Origin: Geitlerinema sp. PCC 9228
GTDB lineage: Bacteria; Cyanobacteriota; Cyanobacteriia; Cyanobacteriales; PCC-9228
Length of the DNA stretch: 45,585 nucleotides
NCBI RefSeq assembly: GCF_001870905.1
Contig: NZ_LNDC01000045.1
Coordinates: 1 to 45,585 of the forward strand
Direction of reading: 5' to 3'
Below, piece by piece: positions 1 to 8,563 of this stretch. The first letter of the stretch is position 1. Every line of letters starts with the position of its first letter. The notes beneath the pieces were generated by a model that worked only from the letters and a program-made list of their open reading frames with translations, did no database searches and was not told where the DNA came from. A program made the position numbers and the translations under genes.

Positions 1-23
1 AGCCCGCTAAGAGGCTAAGACTG

Positions 24-80
24 GACTAACCGAACACAATTAACACAGATGTCAATTAATGTTCAGTGATTTGGTTAGTC
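24..80. other. Imperfect long stem-loop
   Basis: GACTAACC at 24-31 pairs with GGTTAGTC at 73-80, and GAACA at 32-36 pairs with TGTTC at 60-64, leaving an 8-nt bulge on the 3' side. No T-run follows, so it is not a typical intrinsic terminator. It could be the tail of a structured RNA or of an upstream repeat. The rest of 1-483 is AT-rich and shows no gene. Confidence 0.3.
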
Positions 81-326
81 TGCCTAGCTAGAATTCCTCT
101 CTTTTATGTATTTTCCTATACATAGGGAAAAAATTCATCAGCAAAATAGCGTATTTAGAAACGAGCAAAACCGCCAACTTAGCAAATTTTTAGCCGATTT
201 GGCGGTAAAATATTAAATTTTATAAAAAAAATGCCTAATTTTTTTGAAATTTGTAATCTTTAGAAACATGTCGCGATCGCTCTCCAACTTCCCAGAGAAC
301 CACAAGTTTCCATGACCTACAAAAAA

Positions 327-388
327 GGGCAACCACGGGGGGTTGCCCCTACAGAAAAAATGTGGTTTTCCCATGTCGGATTTGGCAT
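327..388. repeat. Partial copy of a MITE-like interspersed repeat
   Basis: Contains a perfect 8-bp hairpin (GGGCAACC 327-334, GGTTGCCC 341-348), then a CCCCTACAGAAAAA block, and ends in CGGATTTGGCAT (377-388). The same blocks in the same order form the right half of the element at 35561-35694, which ends in CGGATTTGGTAT. No left terminal repeat is visible here, so this looks like a truncated or diverged copy. Confidence 0.5.
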
Positions 389-483
389 AAGATAGAGGAG
401 ACCGAGGAGTACCGAAGATGGGGAAGAAGACTGCAGGTCTTAGGTGAGGAAATTTTTCGGGTCTTGGTAGTACGGATTTGGTC

Positions 484-1816
484 TTAATTGTAACTTGCCA
501 AAATAATATAGTCATCTAGAACATAAGAATAATCATAAGGAATTCCAAGATACTCTTGAGCTACTTTACTAATATACTGCTGTGCGGCTAAACGATCCGT
601 TGCATATTGTCGAAATCGCTTTCCCCCTAATGGTTGCCGACTCTCGGTAGAACTTAGACATTTATACCAGACTAGTTGCAATCCTAACTCTCCCAAAAAC
701 TTATTAACAATTTCTTTTTCTTGCTCTATATCATCGCTGGGGGATTCGTTGTAGATTCTGAATAGCTTTTTATTTTGTACAATTAGCAAAACATATCCAC
801 CCGGTTGGAGACAATTTTGAATAATGCGGGTATAATTATGCTTAGCATATACTTGAGAATCTGAATCGGAGAAAAAACAATGGCTAATAACAATAAAGTT
901 AAAAAATTGTTTGGGTAGTTTTTCAATTTCCAAGTCAGGTTTTAATATATCTTTCGTAACAAAACGAAAATAGGCATTGGGTGGCGATTGTTTTGATTCT
1001 ATATATTTCCGCCAAAATTGCAATCCTCGAAATTGAAACATTTTTTGTTTGTCTAGCGAAAAATAGCATATATTCGGACTGGTTTGAGTGCCAAATGAAA
1101 CGCTACTTTCTATCAATAAAGCTAAACCAAAAGCGACTGTTGCTGGACCGGCACCAATGTCAAGTATGGTAAGATTGGTCGGCAATAATTGGTTTTGGTA
1201 AATATAGTACCAAGCAATGTAGTTACAATAGACATTTTCGAGAAAATATCTAATTAAGTACGTATAGACGGTTGCATCATCGCCATCGTAATTGGGATCT
1301 TGACCTTTTTTAATTTATTTAAATCTAATAGCGCCGATTGTAATTTGTCGAAAAAATCTTCTTTTTTTTTGGCTCTTTAATTTGATTTACTTTATCTCTA
1401 CAAAATTGAGCTAAATTTCGATCGAATTTGTTAAAAACTTCATCCACTCCCGTACACTGAACCAAAGCTTCGTCAATTTCTTGTAAGTTCAAGTCCTGGC
1501 GAACCTGTTGGAGAAACTGTTGGTTAGGAAAGATGGTGGGAATCCCTGGTGGCAAAAAATCCAGGAGTTCTTGATAATCTTGAATTTTTTGGGAAAGTTG
1601 CGTATATTGATGCTGGAGCGCTTGAATTTCTTGTTTCTGTGCCTGGATGGTTTCCTGTGCTTGCAGTTTTTCGAGATAAACTTTTTGTAGCGGCGATAGC
1701 TTGGCACCTGAATTCCATATTTTTCCTAAAATTTCTCCGGCGCGGCGATCGCTTCCCCGACGTAATGCTAAGTTAAATTGTAGCGATCGCCACCAATTTA
1801 CCACCAGATTACTCAT
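484..1816 (-). CDS. SAM-dependent methyltransferase-like protein, split by a -1 frameshift
   Basis: Read as one gene it gives a protein of about 440 residues. The N-terminal part (1816 to about 1361) is helical and Gln-rich, consistent with a coiled coil. The C-terminal part holds a Rossmann methyltransferase motif I (LDIGAGPATVAFG) and ends at a TAA at 484-486. The two parts are in different frames: the upstream frame stops at 1325 after a short tail, while the -1 frame is open from before the A9 run (1362-1370) to 484 and continues the protein sensibly. The start chosen is the ATG at 1816, which overlaps the stop of the upstream radical SAM gene by 8 bp (ATGAGTAA), suggesting translational coupling. 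The substrate cannot be told from the sequence. The frameshift may be a sequencing or assembly error, a real mutation, or slippage. Confidence 0.6.
1361..1370 (-). other. A9 homopolymer containing a dnaX-type slippery heptamer
   Basis: On the minus strand the codons are CCA AAA AAA AAG, so the zero frame contains A AAA AAG, the classic -1 slippery heptamer. A -1 slip here joins the upstream frame to the methyltransferase frame. No strong downstream stem-loop was seen, which argues against efficient programmed frameshifting; transcriptional slippage or an indel remain possible. Confidence 0.45.
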
Positions 1817-2735
1817 AACCAAACCCCTGCCTGCCTTCTTGAATATCATCTACAATCCCTTCTAGTCTATCAAATAATCGCTTCTTAAACCCCTCATAGC
1901 ACTCATTTTCTTTATCGAACCACCAAGCATACCGACGTTTGATCGCCTCAGCTTCCTTACGAGTTACCGCCACCAGAGATTGATTTTTACTCGCATGAAA
2001 CTGTTGCACCACCACGCGATCCGCCACTTGCAAACGACGCATAAAAGCTGGTTCGTCTTCAAGCAACGTCGGCAACACAGGCGTCACCGTAATTGAAATC
2101 TTAGGAACGTATCCCCGCAACATATCAATGCCGTAGCGCAACTTTTCCGCAGCTTGAAACCTAGCCACAATGCTGGGTGTTTGGGGTTCAAAATCCCGGC
2201 GTACTTTCTCGCTACCGGTGGGAATGCTAATATTGACCCGCAACCGTTCCAACTGCTGCAACAAATCCAAATCCCTCACCAACATGGGACTGCGCGTCTG
2301 AATTACCAAAGTAGGTTGGTATTCTACCATCACTTCCAGCAACCGTCGCGTTATTTTATCCTTAGCTTCGATGGGTTGGTACGGGTCAGTTACCGAACTC
2401 ATGTAGATACTAGGCGGCGTGTCGGGACATTTTTCAAACCACTTAGCTAGTTCTTTGTCTAACTGTTGGGCAGCATTTTCCTTCACCAACACCCACTTTC
2501 CCCAATCGCGACGCATTCTGGGATTGGGACTAAAAGCCGCTGCATAGCAGTAGCTACATCCATACTGACATCCCCGATAGGGATTTAAGGTAAAATCGTA
2601 ACTCCCAATATATCCCGTAGCTTTTGTTAGGATTGATTGTGCCTTTTGGTTATAAACGCTGGCACTACCAAATTTTTCTCGCAAGCGAACGGTCGCTTTT
2701 TTGCTGGTATAGCCTTCGTATTCTGATTTGGCCAT
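1809..2735 (-). CDS. SPL-family (SplB-like) radical SAM protein
   Basis: About 308 residues from the ATG at 2735; a GTG at 2747 would add four residues. The CX3CX2C radical SAM cluster motif is present as CQYGCSYC (Cys56, Cys60, Cys63), preceded by LNPYRG, the arrangement found in the spore-photoproduct-lyase-like family (COG1533). Members bind a 4Fe-4S cluster and cleave S-adenosylmethionine, but most cyanobacterial homologs have no assigned substrate, and true DNA photoproduct repair should not be assumed. It lies downstream of miaE and overlaps the following methyltransferase-like gene by 8 bp, so the three genes are probably co-transcribed. Confidence 0.85.
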   Translation of the reverse strand: MAKSEYEGYTSKKATVRLREKFGSASVYNQKAQSILTKATGYIGSYDFTLNPYRGCQYGCSYCYAAAFSPNPRMRRDWGKWVLVKENAAQQLDKELAKWFEKCPDTPPSIYMSSVTDPYQPIEAKDKITRRLLEVMVEYQPTLVIQTRSPMLVRDLDLLQQLERLRVNISIPTGSEKVRRDFEPQTPSIVARFQAAEKLRYGIDMLRGYVPKISITVTPVLPTLLEDEPAFMRRLQVADRVVVQQFHASKNQSLVAVTRKEAEAIKRRYAWWFDKENECYEGFKKRLFDRLEGIVDDIQEGRQGFGYE

Positions 2736-2804
2736 GATGCTAGGCACCCAATAGGAGTTGGATCAATTGTCAAACTAGCAAGTTTTGGCAAAATCCTTGC
2801 CTAA

Positions 2805-3401
2805 CTAACTGTGAATCCGAGGTTGGGGATGCAGCGTAGATAAAATGTCGCTTTCTACCGTTGCCAACTCGTCGAGGCGTTGGTCTACTTCTTCCCGGGA
2901 AAAGCTTTCTACAGCCAGCAACCAAAATATGCGGTAGTGACGCGCTTGCGATGCCATCAATCCCCGATAAAATTTTGCTAGCTTTTCATCCGGACAATGA
3001 TAGCCTAGCAATCCCAATCTTTCGTGACTCCTGGCTTCGATTAACGCCGAAACCAGCAGAAAATCCAAACATCTTTTGGGTTCTTCCCCACGGACGTTTG
3101 ATATTAGCGTTTCGCCGTAGGGTGGGGGTGGTAGGGGTTTCAAGGGAATCCCTCTTTCTTGGAGGATTTGGTTGACCATGTCAAAGTGTTCTAGTTCTTC
3201 CCGCGCCAAGGCTGTTAGCTGGCGGACCAATTTTTCGTGGGAAGGATAGCGACAGATGAGTCGCAAGGCGTTTCCCGCTGCTTTTTTCTCGCAGTGGGAA
3301 CGATCGAGTAAAATGGTATCCATATTGGCGATCGCTTGGTCGATCCAATCGGTCGAAGTTGGTTGTTTGAGAACTTTAATTGTCGTTGCAGCAGCGTTCA
3401 T
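2805..3401 (-). CDS. miaE: tRNA-(ms2io6A)-hydroxylase MiaE
   Basis: 198 residues, the usual MiaE length. MiaE is a ferritin-like non-haem diiron oxygenase that hydroxylates the isopentenyl side chain of ms2i6A37 in tRNA. Candidate iron ligands by position are Glu38 in helix 1, the ExxH motif Glu69/His72 (REELEHFD) in helix 2 and Glu122 (IEARSHE) in helix 3. In helix 4 the expected ExxH reads SQARHY, so Gln152 stands where Glu is expected from the family pattern. First gene of a likely operon with the radical SAM gene (69-bp gap), divergent from the TetR gene. Confidence 0.88.
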   Translation of the reverse strand: MNAAATTIKVLKQPTSTDWIDQAIANMDTILLDRSHCEKKAAGNALRLICRYPSHEKLVRQLTALAREELEHFDMVNQILQERGIPLKPLPPPPYGETLISNVRGEEPKRCLDFLLVSALIEARSHERLGLLGYHCPDEKLAKFYRGLMASQARHYRIFWLLAVESFSREEVDQRLDELATVESDILSTLHPQPRIHS

Positions 3402-3571
3402 AAAAAAATGAGCTATCCTAACTTCGTCGCATTTCTTGCTTTCCGAGTGTAGCGCAACTCCAGTCCCTGCGATCGCTGGTTGCTAAAAAACCTCCCCATC
3501 TAGGATATGATGAAATTTGACTATTTGTTCCAAAATCGTTACCGTGGCAATAGAAAGCCCAGCAAGTAGCC

Positions 3572-4204
3572 ATGGCCAGATGCAAGCAGTTTGACCAACA
3601 AGCAGCCTTGGAACAAGCCATGGAAACCTTTTGGCGGTATGGCTACGAAGGTACTTCCATGGAAAACTTGCTCAAAAATATGGGCATCAACCGAGGCAGC
3701 TTGTACGATACTTTTGGTGGCAAGCGTTCCCTGTTTGAAAGTGCGTTGGCTTTGTACGAGGAAAAAGTCCTCGCCACCATTGTTCAGCCATTGGAAGCGC
3801 CAGATGCTGCCAAACAGGCTATTTGCGATCGCTTTGATGAAATTGTAGACCAAGCCGTATCCGACGTACAGCGTCGCGGCTGCTTGATTACCAACTCCGC
3901 CGTAGAACTGGCTTCCCACGACCCAGAAATTCAACAGCAAATCGCGCGGACTTTCGCACAAGTCAAACAAGCTTTTGAAAAAGCTTTGCTGCGTTCCCAA
4001 CAGCAAGGAGAAATTTCTCCCGAACTCGACCGAGAAGCGATCGCAGCTTTTCTAACTTCTAGCTTGCAAGGATTGCGCGTTATGTCTCGTGTCAATCCCG
4101 ATGTACAACAAATGCGCAATATGTTACCGTCACTTTGTCAGTTTTACGGTAAAACATCTGTGCCATCGAAGGAATCGTTTATTTTTTTACCCATTTTGAA
4201 ATAA
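3572..4204 (+). CDS. TetR/AcrR family transcriptional regulator
   Basis: 210 residues. The N-terminal 60 residues carry the TetR helix-turn-helix, with the signature run NMGINRGSLYDTFGGKRSLF. The rest is an all-helical ligand-binding domain that cannot be assigned a ligand. It is transcribed divergently from miaE, with 170 bp between them; no clear operator palindrome was seen there. Its regulated gene is unknown: the plus-strand genes downstream are separated by almost 500 bp of repeat-rich sequence. Confidence 0.88.
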   Translation: MARCKQFDQQAALEQAMETFWRYGYEGTSMENLLKNMGINRGSLYDTFGGKRSLFESALALYEEKVLATIVQPLEAPDAAKQAICDRFDEIVDQAVSDVQRRGCLITNSAVELASHDPEIQQQIARTFAQVKQAFEKALLRSQQQGEISPELDREAIAAFLTSSLQGLRVMSRVNPDVQQMRNMLPSLCQFYGKTSVPSKESFIFLPILK

Positions 4205-4231
4205 TTTTTTAAAAAGAAAAATTCTATAAAT

Positions 4232-4399
4232 TTGAGCCAAGAAATCGCCAATCTCAACCAACAACTAAACCCACAAATCCCCGAAGATTCTTAAGCCAAG
4301 ATGCAGCAAACCAAAGCCGAACTAGGAAAAGCCCAAATTGCCGAACAAAGCCTGCAAACTAAGGATACCGTTCCCAACAGAGAACCATCACAGCAGTAG
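4232..4399 (+). pseudogene. Possible remnant of a coiled-coil protein gene
   Basis: In one frame from a TTG at 4232 the reading is 20 codons (LSQEIANLNQQLNPQIPEDS), an in-frame TAA at 4292-4294, then 34 more codons rich in Gln, Lys, Ala and Glu up to a TAG at 4397. The heptad-like composition on both sides of the stop suggests a decayed coiled-coil gene fragment. It is too short to assign and could be chance. Confidence 0.3.
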
Positions 4400-4510
4400 G
4401 GAGATTTCCAAGTTTCTATGAGTTGCTGCAACGAACTAGCGCATAGCAAATCCGATTTATAAAGATCGCATTGTAGATAGAGACCGAATTGGGGGATTTT
4501 TCGGGTCTTC

Positions 4511-4620
4511 ACTTGCAGATTTTGTATTAAATTTGTAAGATGAAGCCTATTGTGGCAAACAAAAAAATGGATAGCCAAGAACAAACAGAAGCACAATTCC
4601 CTCGATGGAAAACGACACAA
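4511..4620 (+). repeat. Upstream copy of a 110-bp direct repeat (truncated 5' gene end)
   Basis: About 95% identical (5 differences by eye) to 4651-4760. It contains a start codon and about 27 codons matching the N-terminus of the gene at 4680, then breaks off at 4620. Confidence 0.9.
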
Positions 4621-4627
4621 GCCAGTG

Positions 4628-4652
4628 GTAGGGTGGGCATTGCCTACCCTAC
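4628..4652. repeat. Palindromic interspersed repeat between the two 110-bp copies
   Basis: GTAGGGTGGGC (4628-4638) pairs with GCCTACCCTAC (4642-4652) at 10 of 11 positions around an ATT loop. This resembles the GTAGGGTGGGC-type palindromes scattered through cyanobacterial genomes. Confidence 0.6.
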
Positions 4653-4760
4653 TTGCAGATTTCGTATTAGATTTGTAAGATGAAACCTATTGTGGCAAAG
4701 AAAAAAATGGATAGCCAAGAACAAACAGAAGCACAATTCCCTCGATGGAAAACCACACAA
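4651..4760 (+). repeat. Downstream copy of the 110-bp direct repeat
   Basis: Covers the last 29 bp upstream of, and the first 27 codons of, the gene at 4680. Its partner is at 4511-4620, with a 140-bp period that includes a 30-bp hairpin segment. Confidence 0.9.
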
Positions 4761-5771
4761 GAAATTTTAGAGAACAAGCTCAATGAAAGACACCATCATT
4801 TTATGCAAACCCTAGCAGAAATTCGCTCGGATGTAGCCAGTAACGACCTTAAACGTCGTCATGCTGCCATAGAAAAAGCGAAAAACAAGGGAATGCCAGA
4901 AGTAGAACCATTGGTCAATGTTGCCAACACAGTTAAGAAAGAACTCATTTTTCAGTTACTGGTTCCTGTTGGGCAAGCATGGGAAACGGAGACACTAGCT
5001 CTTGTTCCATTTTCTGAGTTACAGGAGCGTTTGCAAGATATTCTTCCGTGGTATATGGCAGCAGAAATAGCAAAAGCTTTCGAGCAAATACAAGAAGGTT
5101 TGGGGCATTTCAAACAATATAAAAAACCAAATCATTTTACCATTGGAGCCAAACTTCAAAATCGGAAAAAAATTCAAAAAATGGAACAAGTGGAAGAGGG
5201 ATTGATACGGCTTTACGCTGTCATGGGGAAGGCTTACTCTAAATTAGCCGAATTTAGCTTACAGTCTCAAGCTACCGAGCTGGAAAATGTATTGCAAAGT
5301 TTGGTCCGCCAACAAGCCGATAATATTAGAAATGTACTGAGAGATAGGCATCCCGATTGGTTTTTATCCGAAATGCCGCCAATAGAGTTGAACGATTGTA
5401 TTTCTGTTCTTGATTTTCAAACCCCAAAACTTTCAGAATCCTTTTTTGTGTTGCCCAATCCAGTTGAGGTCACGAAGAAAAATAAAAAAGAGCTAGCAGG
5501 AACTGTCCAAACTCGAACCCTCTTTAAAAAATCCAAAACCAAATTAATGTATAAAACTGTAGAAATTCAAATTACAAAAATTCCCTATGCTAACACGATA
5601 TTCCATGACTGGCGGGAGGAAATCGAACGGTCGCAAGTGCAACTATGGAATATAATTTGCCAATGTCTAATCGAACAATTAGCTCAAATGAATAGAAAGT
5701 TGCTGGAAAAAACCGAACAACAAGCGATCGCGCTGACAAATCTACCTATAGAAAGCGATCGCGATCGCTAG
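4680..5771 (+). CDS. Dynamin-stalk-like protein without a GTPase domain
   Basis: 363 residues, predicted mostly helical. It has no P-loop or other G motif. It is clearly homologous to about residues 450-785 of the GTPase encoded next (6053-8563). Matching blocks include HAAIEKAKNKGM versus QAAIDKAENQGM, VEEGLIRLYAVMGKA versus IEEGLIRLYTGMEKA, and IPYANTIFHDWREEI versus VPYFTTISDEWRQGI. Alignment offset is about 420 residues. The hydrophobic stretch of the GTPase at 704-716 is replaced here by a basic segment near TRTLFKKSKTK. It is inferred to be a partner or modulator that co-assembles with the GTPase, or a partial duplicate. 281 bp separate the two genes, so the GTPase may also have its own promoter. 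Confidence 0.75.
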   Translation: MKPIVAKKKMDSQEQTEAQFPRWKTTQEILENKLNERHHHFMQTLAEIRSDVASNDLKRRHAAIEKAKNKGMPEVEPLVNVANTVKKELIFQLLVPVGQAWETETLALVPFSELQERLQDILPWYMAAEIAKAFEQIQEGLGHFKQYKKPNHFTIGAKLQNRKKIQKMEQVEEGLIRLYAVMGKAYSKLAEFSLQSQATELENVLQSLVRQQADNIRNVLRDRHPDWFLSEMPPIELNDCISVLDFQTPKLSESFFVLPNPVEVTKKNKKELAGTVQTRTLFKKSKTKLMYKTVEIQITKIPYANTIFHDWREEIERSQVQLWNIICQCLIEQLAQMNRKLLEKTEQQAIALTNLPIESDRDR

Positions 5772-6052
5772 GGCAGGACTCATTTTACAATTTTATTTGT
5801 GGTTGTGCAACCGAATTTTGTATCAATTTAGACAGAAAGTAAGGATTTATCCTCCTCAAGGCACTCTAGTTTCTGGAAAACCTAGGATTTGCGGCTCAAT
5901 TGGTTTCATTGACCGTATGTATGGTTATGTATTGTTTAATTTTTTTATATGTTTCACTCTATCCGTAAGTAAAAAATTGTGACAATTTGGTTTAAAATCT
6001 CCGTTAAGTAGGGAAAAATGGAAAAGTCAGGTTAAAAAATTTACAGGTAGCG

Positions 6053-8563
6053 ATGGTAGATATAGCATCTTCCCCTACAGTTGAGAGCGTTTTAAGTCAT
6101 TTCCGGGACTTACTGCACGAACTAGGTCAGGCAAGCGTCGAGCTGGCGAATGCTTATCCAGATGTTTTTGACGACCCAGACTTAAAAGCTCAAGTGGCGG
6201 CGTTTCAGAAAGCATACCAAGAAGCGACGGAAAGATTGGAAAATCCAGCACTTGCGATCGCAACTTTTGGAACCACCTCCTCTGGCAAATCTACTCTCGT
6301 AAATGCTCTGGTTGGTCGTCGGGTAGCTCCCATGTTAAACCAACAAATGAGCGGTGGTGTCCTGAAAATGAAAGCTGCCGATACCTCGCGTTTGGCAATT
6401 GATGAGACAGAAGGCGCTCAGTGGGAAACGGGAGAATGGTCGGAAATCGATGATGGAGAGACTTATGACCGAGTTAAAAACGTCATGCTCTCCTATCACA
6501 ATATTGATTTTCAGCAACAAGAACAGGGGTGTATGGCACCGCAAATCACCGTTTACGGTCCCCTGTTGCCGGCTGACAATCGCTCTTTGCTGAATCTTCC
6601 CTCCAGTGTAGATGTAGAAATCATTGATTTGCCAGGACTAAAATCGGTGCAAGATGCGGCGAATCTGCGCGTGATTCAACCCCAAGTGGGAAAATCTTGC
6701 AGTTTGGTTGCTTTGGATTACGGACAAATTGACGAACAACACCGGCAACGCTTGCTGCAAGAATTAAAGGATGTGGTCAAGTCCTTAAATGGTCGTACGG
6801 ACTCAATGATTTTTGTTTTGAATCGCGTCGATTTGAGAACGGAAGACAATCCACCGATTGAAGAGGATATTCAAAGGTTAAAAGAAGAAATTCAATCCGT
6901 GCTATCCCTGCAAGAAACGCCAGATGTTATTCCATTAAGCTCTCTATTCATTTATTACGCGCAATGTGCTTGGGGAACGCAAGGTGGTCACCTTCAATCC
7001 GAAGTTGACCCAAAAACGCGGTTGGCATTTTTACAAGCCATGTTTCGCGACTGTGGAAAACTCATCAAGGAAAATACCAAGAGAGATAAAAATTGGCGTC
7101 GGTGGTTTCGAGACTTAGAAGATGATGTAGAAGATGGTGAATCTATCAGTGATGAAAGGATGCGGCATGTTCTTCACTACGCTCTAGAATGGAGTGGAGC
7201 GCAAAAACTTTGGGATACATTGCGATTTCGCGTTCAGCAGTCGTTTCCTCAACTTGTGATTCTACCCGCGTTAAATCCTGTATTTAAGAATTTTGATGTG
7301 TTGGTGGCAAAACTTGAGACCATTGCCAAAACTCGGAAAATTGATAACCAAGAAAAGGTAGAAGCACAATTAGAACGATTAAAAGCAGAGCGTCAAGCTT
7401 TACACAAGAATCTCGAACGATTGCGAAAGAAGTTTGAAGAATCAATTGCAGATATCAGACAAGATTTAAGAAGCGATAACGTTCAGCGCCGCCAGGCAGC
7501 TATAGACAAAGCTGAAAACCAAGGAATGCAGGGTTTTAAAAAGCTCCTGGGAATAGTCGATACTGTTAGAGACGAAATTAATTTTAAATTAATTATCCCT
7601 GTTGAGGAAGCTTGGTACGCTCAAGCATCACCTTATGATTTACAGGATCGATTAAGAGAAGTCGTTCATCCTTATATTGCAGAAGAAATAGGGAGAGGGT
7701 TTGACCGAATCAAAGACGGTTTAACACATTTTGAAATAGAAAGTACAGATGAAGACAATGAAGGCAATGAAGAATCGGGTTATTTTACCATTAGTGCGAA
7801 ACTGGAAGATTCGGACAAAATACAGCAGCTAGAGAAAATAGAAGAAGGATTGATACGGCTGTATACTGGCATGGAAAAAGCCTTATCTCAAGTAGCGGAA
7901 TTTAGCATCCAAGCTCAAGCCGCAGATTTAGAAAATATTTTGCAAGAATTTGCTAGGAAGCAAGCCGAACAAGTCGTTGCCGCCGTCAATGAAGAATTTC
8001 CCGAGTTGGGATTATCAAAAGCAATTCAAGCGGATTTGAATCTCATTCTTTCATCCAATCCTCCCGAACTTCCAGAGAATTTCTTTACTTTGGAGAAACA
8101 AATTCAATCAAAAACCGAAGTTAAAGAGGAACAAACGGGATGCGAAACCATAGAATATACCGAACTAGAATGGTTTTTGTTTATTATTCCATGGCCGGTT
8201 AAAAAACATGATATCAAACCTATTTACGACACGTTTGAATACAAGGCTTTAAAAGTTCCGTATTTTACAACGATTTCTGATGAGTGGCGGCAGGGAATTT
8301 TCAACTCGCAAGAGCAACTTTGGGATGAACTATCTGAATGGATCATCCAATACTTAGATGAAATCAGCGAACAATTTACGAAAGCTGTTGAGCAAGTTCT
8401 TGATTTAATGAATCGTTTTCTAGAAGAACAACTGAAAGTAATTGAAATGAAGTTTGAAGAAGAACAAAACCGTTGGCATCAAATTGAAGCGGAGAAAGAT
8501 TTGCTTGTCGAACTTCGGACTCAATTGCACAATCGAATTATAGGAGAAATAGAAGATGAGTAA
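6053..8563 (+). CDS. Dynamin-like large GTPase
   Basis: 836 residues. The N-terminal G domain has a P-loop (GTTSSGKST, 73-81), a G3 motif (DLPG, 192-195) and a G4-like motif (NRVD, 257-260), in the spacing of the dynamin_N family. From about residue 415 to the end the protein is long helices with coiled-coil character, as in the stalk of bacterial dynamin-like proteins. A short hydrophobic stretch (704-716, WFLFIIPWPV) sits inside the stalk and could be a membrane-contacting tip. Bacterial dynamins bind and remodel membranes on GTP hydrolysis. The stalk has a separate paralog immediately upstream, and the next gene overlaps by 8 bp (ATGAGTAA), which implies coupled expression. Which membrane process it serves is unknown. 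Confidence 0.82.
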   Translation: MVDIASSPTVESVLSHFRDLLHELGQASVELANAYPDVFDDPDLKAQVAAFQKAYQEATERLENPALAIATFGTTSSGKSTLVNALVGRRVAPMLNQQMSGGVLKMKAADTSRLAIDETEGAQWETGEWSEIDDGETYDRVKNVMLSYHNIDFQQQEQGCMAPQITVYGPLLPADNRSLLNLPSSVDVEIIDLPGLKSVQDAANLRVIQPQVGKSCSLVALDYGQIDEQHRQRLLQELKDVVKSLNGRTDSMIFVLNRVDLRTEDNPPIEEDIQRLKEEIQSVLSLQETPDVIPLSSLFIYYAQCAWGTQGGHLQSEVDPKTRLAFLQAMFRDCGKLIKENTKRDKNWRRWFRDLEDDVEDGESISDERMRHVLHYALEWSGAQKLWDTLRFRVQQSFPQLVILPALNPVFKNFDVLVAKLETIAKTRKIDNQEKVEAQLERLKAERQALHKNLERLRKKFEESIADIRQDLRSDNVQRRQAAIDKAENQGMQGFKKLLGIVDTVRDEINFKLIIPVEEAWYAQASPYDLQDRLREVVHPYIAEEIGRGFDRIKDGLTHFEIESTDEDNEGNEESGYFTISAKLEDSDKIQQLEKIEEGLIRLYTGMEKALSQVAEFSIQAQAADLENILQEFARKQAEQVVAAVNEEFPELGLSKAIQADLNLILSSNPPELPENFFTLEKQIQSKTEVKEEQTGCETIEYTELEWFLFIIPWPVKKHDIKPIYDTFEYKALKVPYFTTISDEWRQGIFNSQEQLWDELSEWIIQYLDEISEQFTKAVEQVLDLMNRFLEEQLKVIEMKFEEEQNRWHQIEAEKDLLVELRTQLHNRIIGEIEDE

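Noticed and set aside
213-515. 100-codon frame on the minus strand at the window start
   Set aside because: It runs through the repeat at 327-388 and the end of the methyltransferase gene; composition is not protein-like.
3539-4006. 155-codon minus-strand frame opposite the TetR gene
   Set aside because: Shadow of the TetR frame, which has the HTH motif.
5797-5982. 61-codon open frame between the stalk paralog and the GTPase
   Set aside because: No ribosome-binding site, no coding character and AT-rich intergenic composition.
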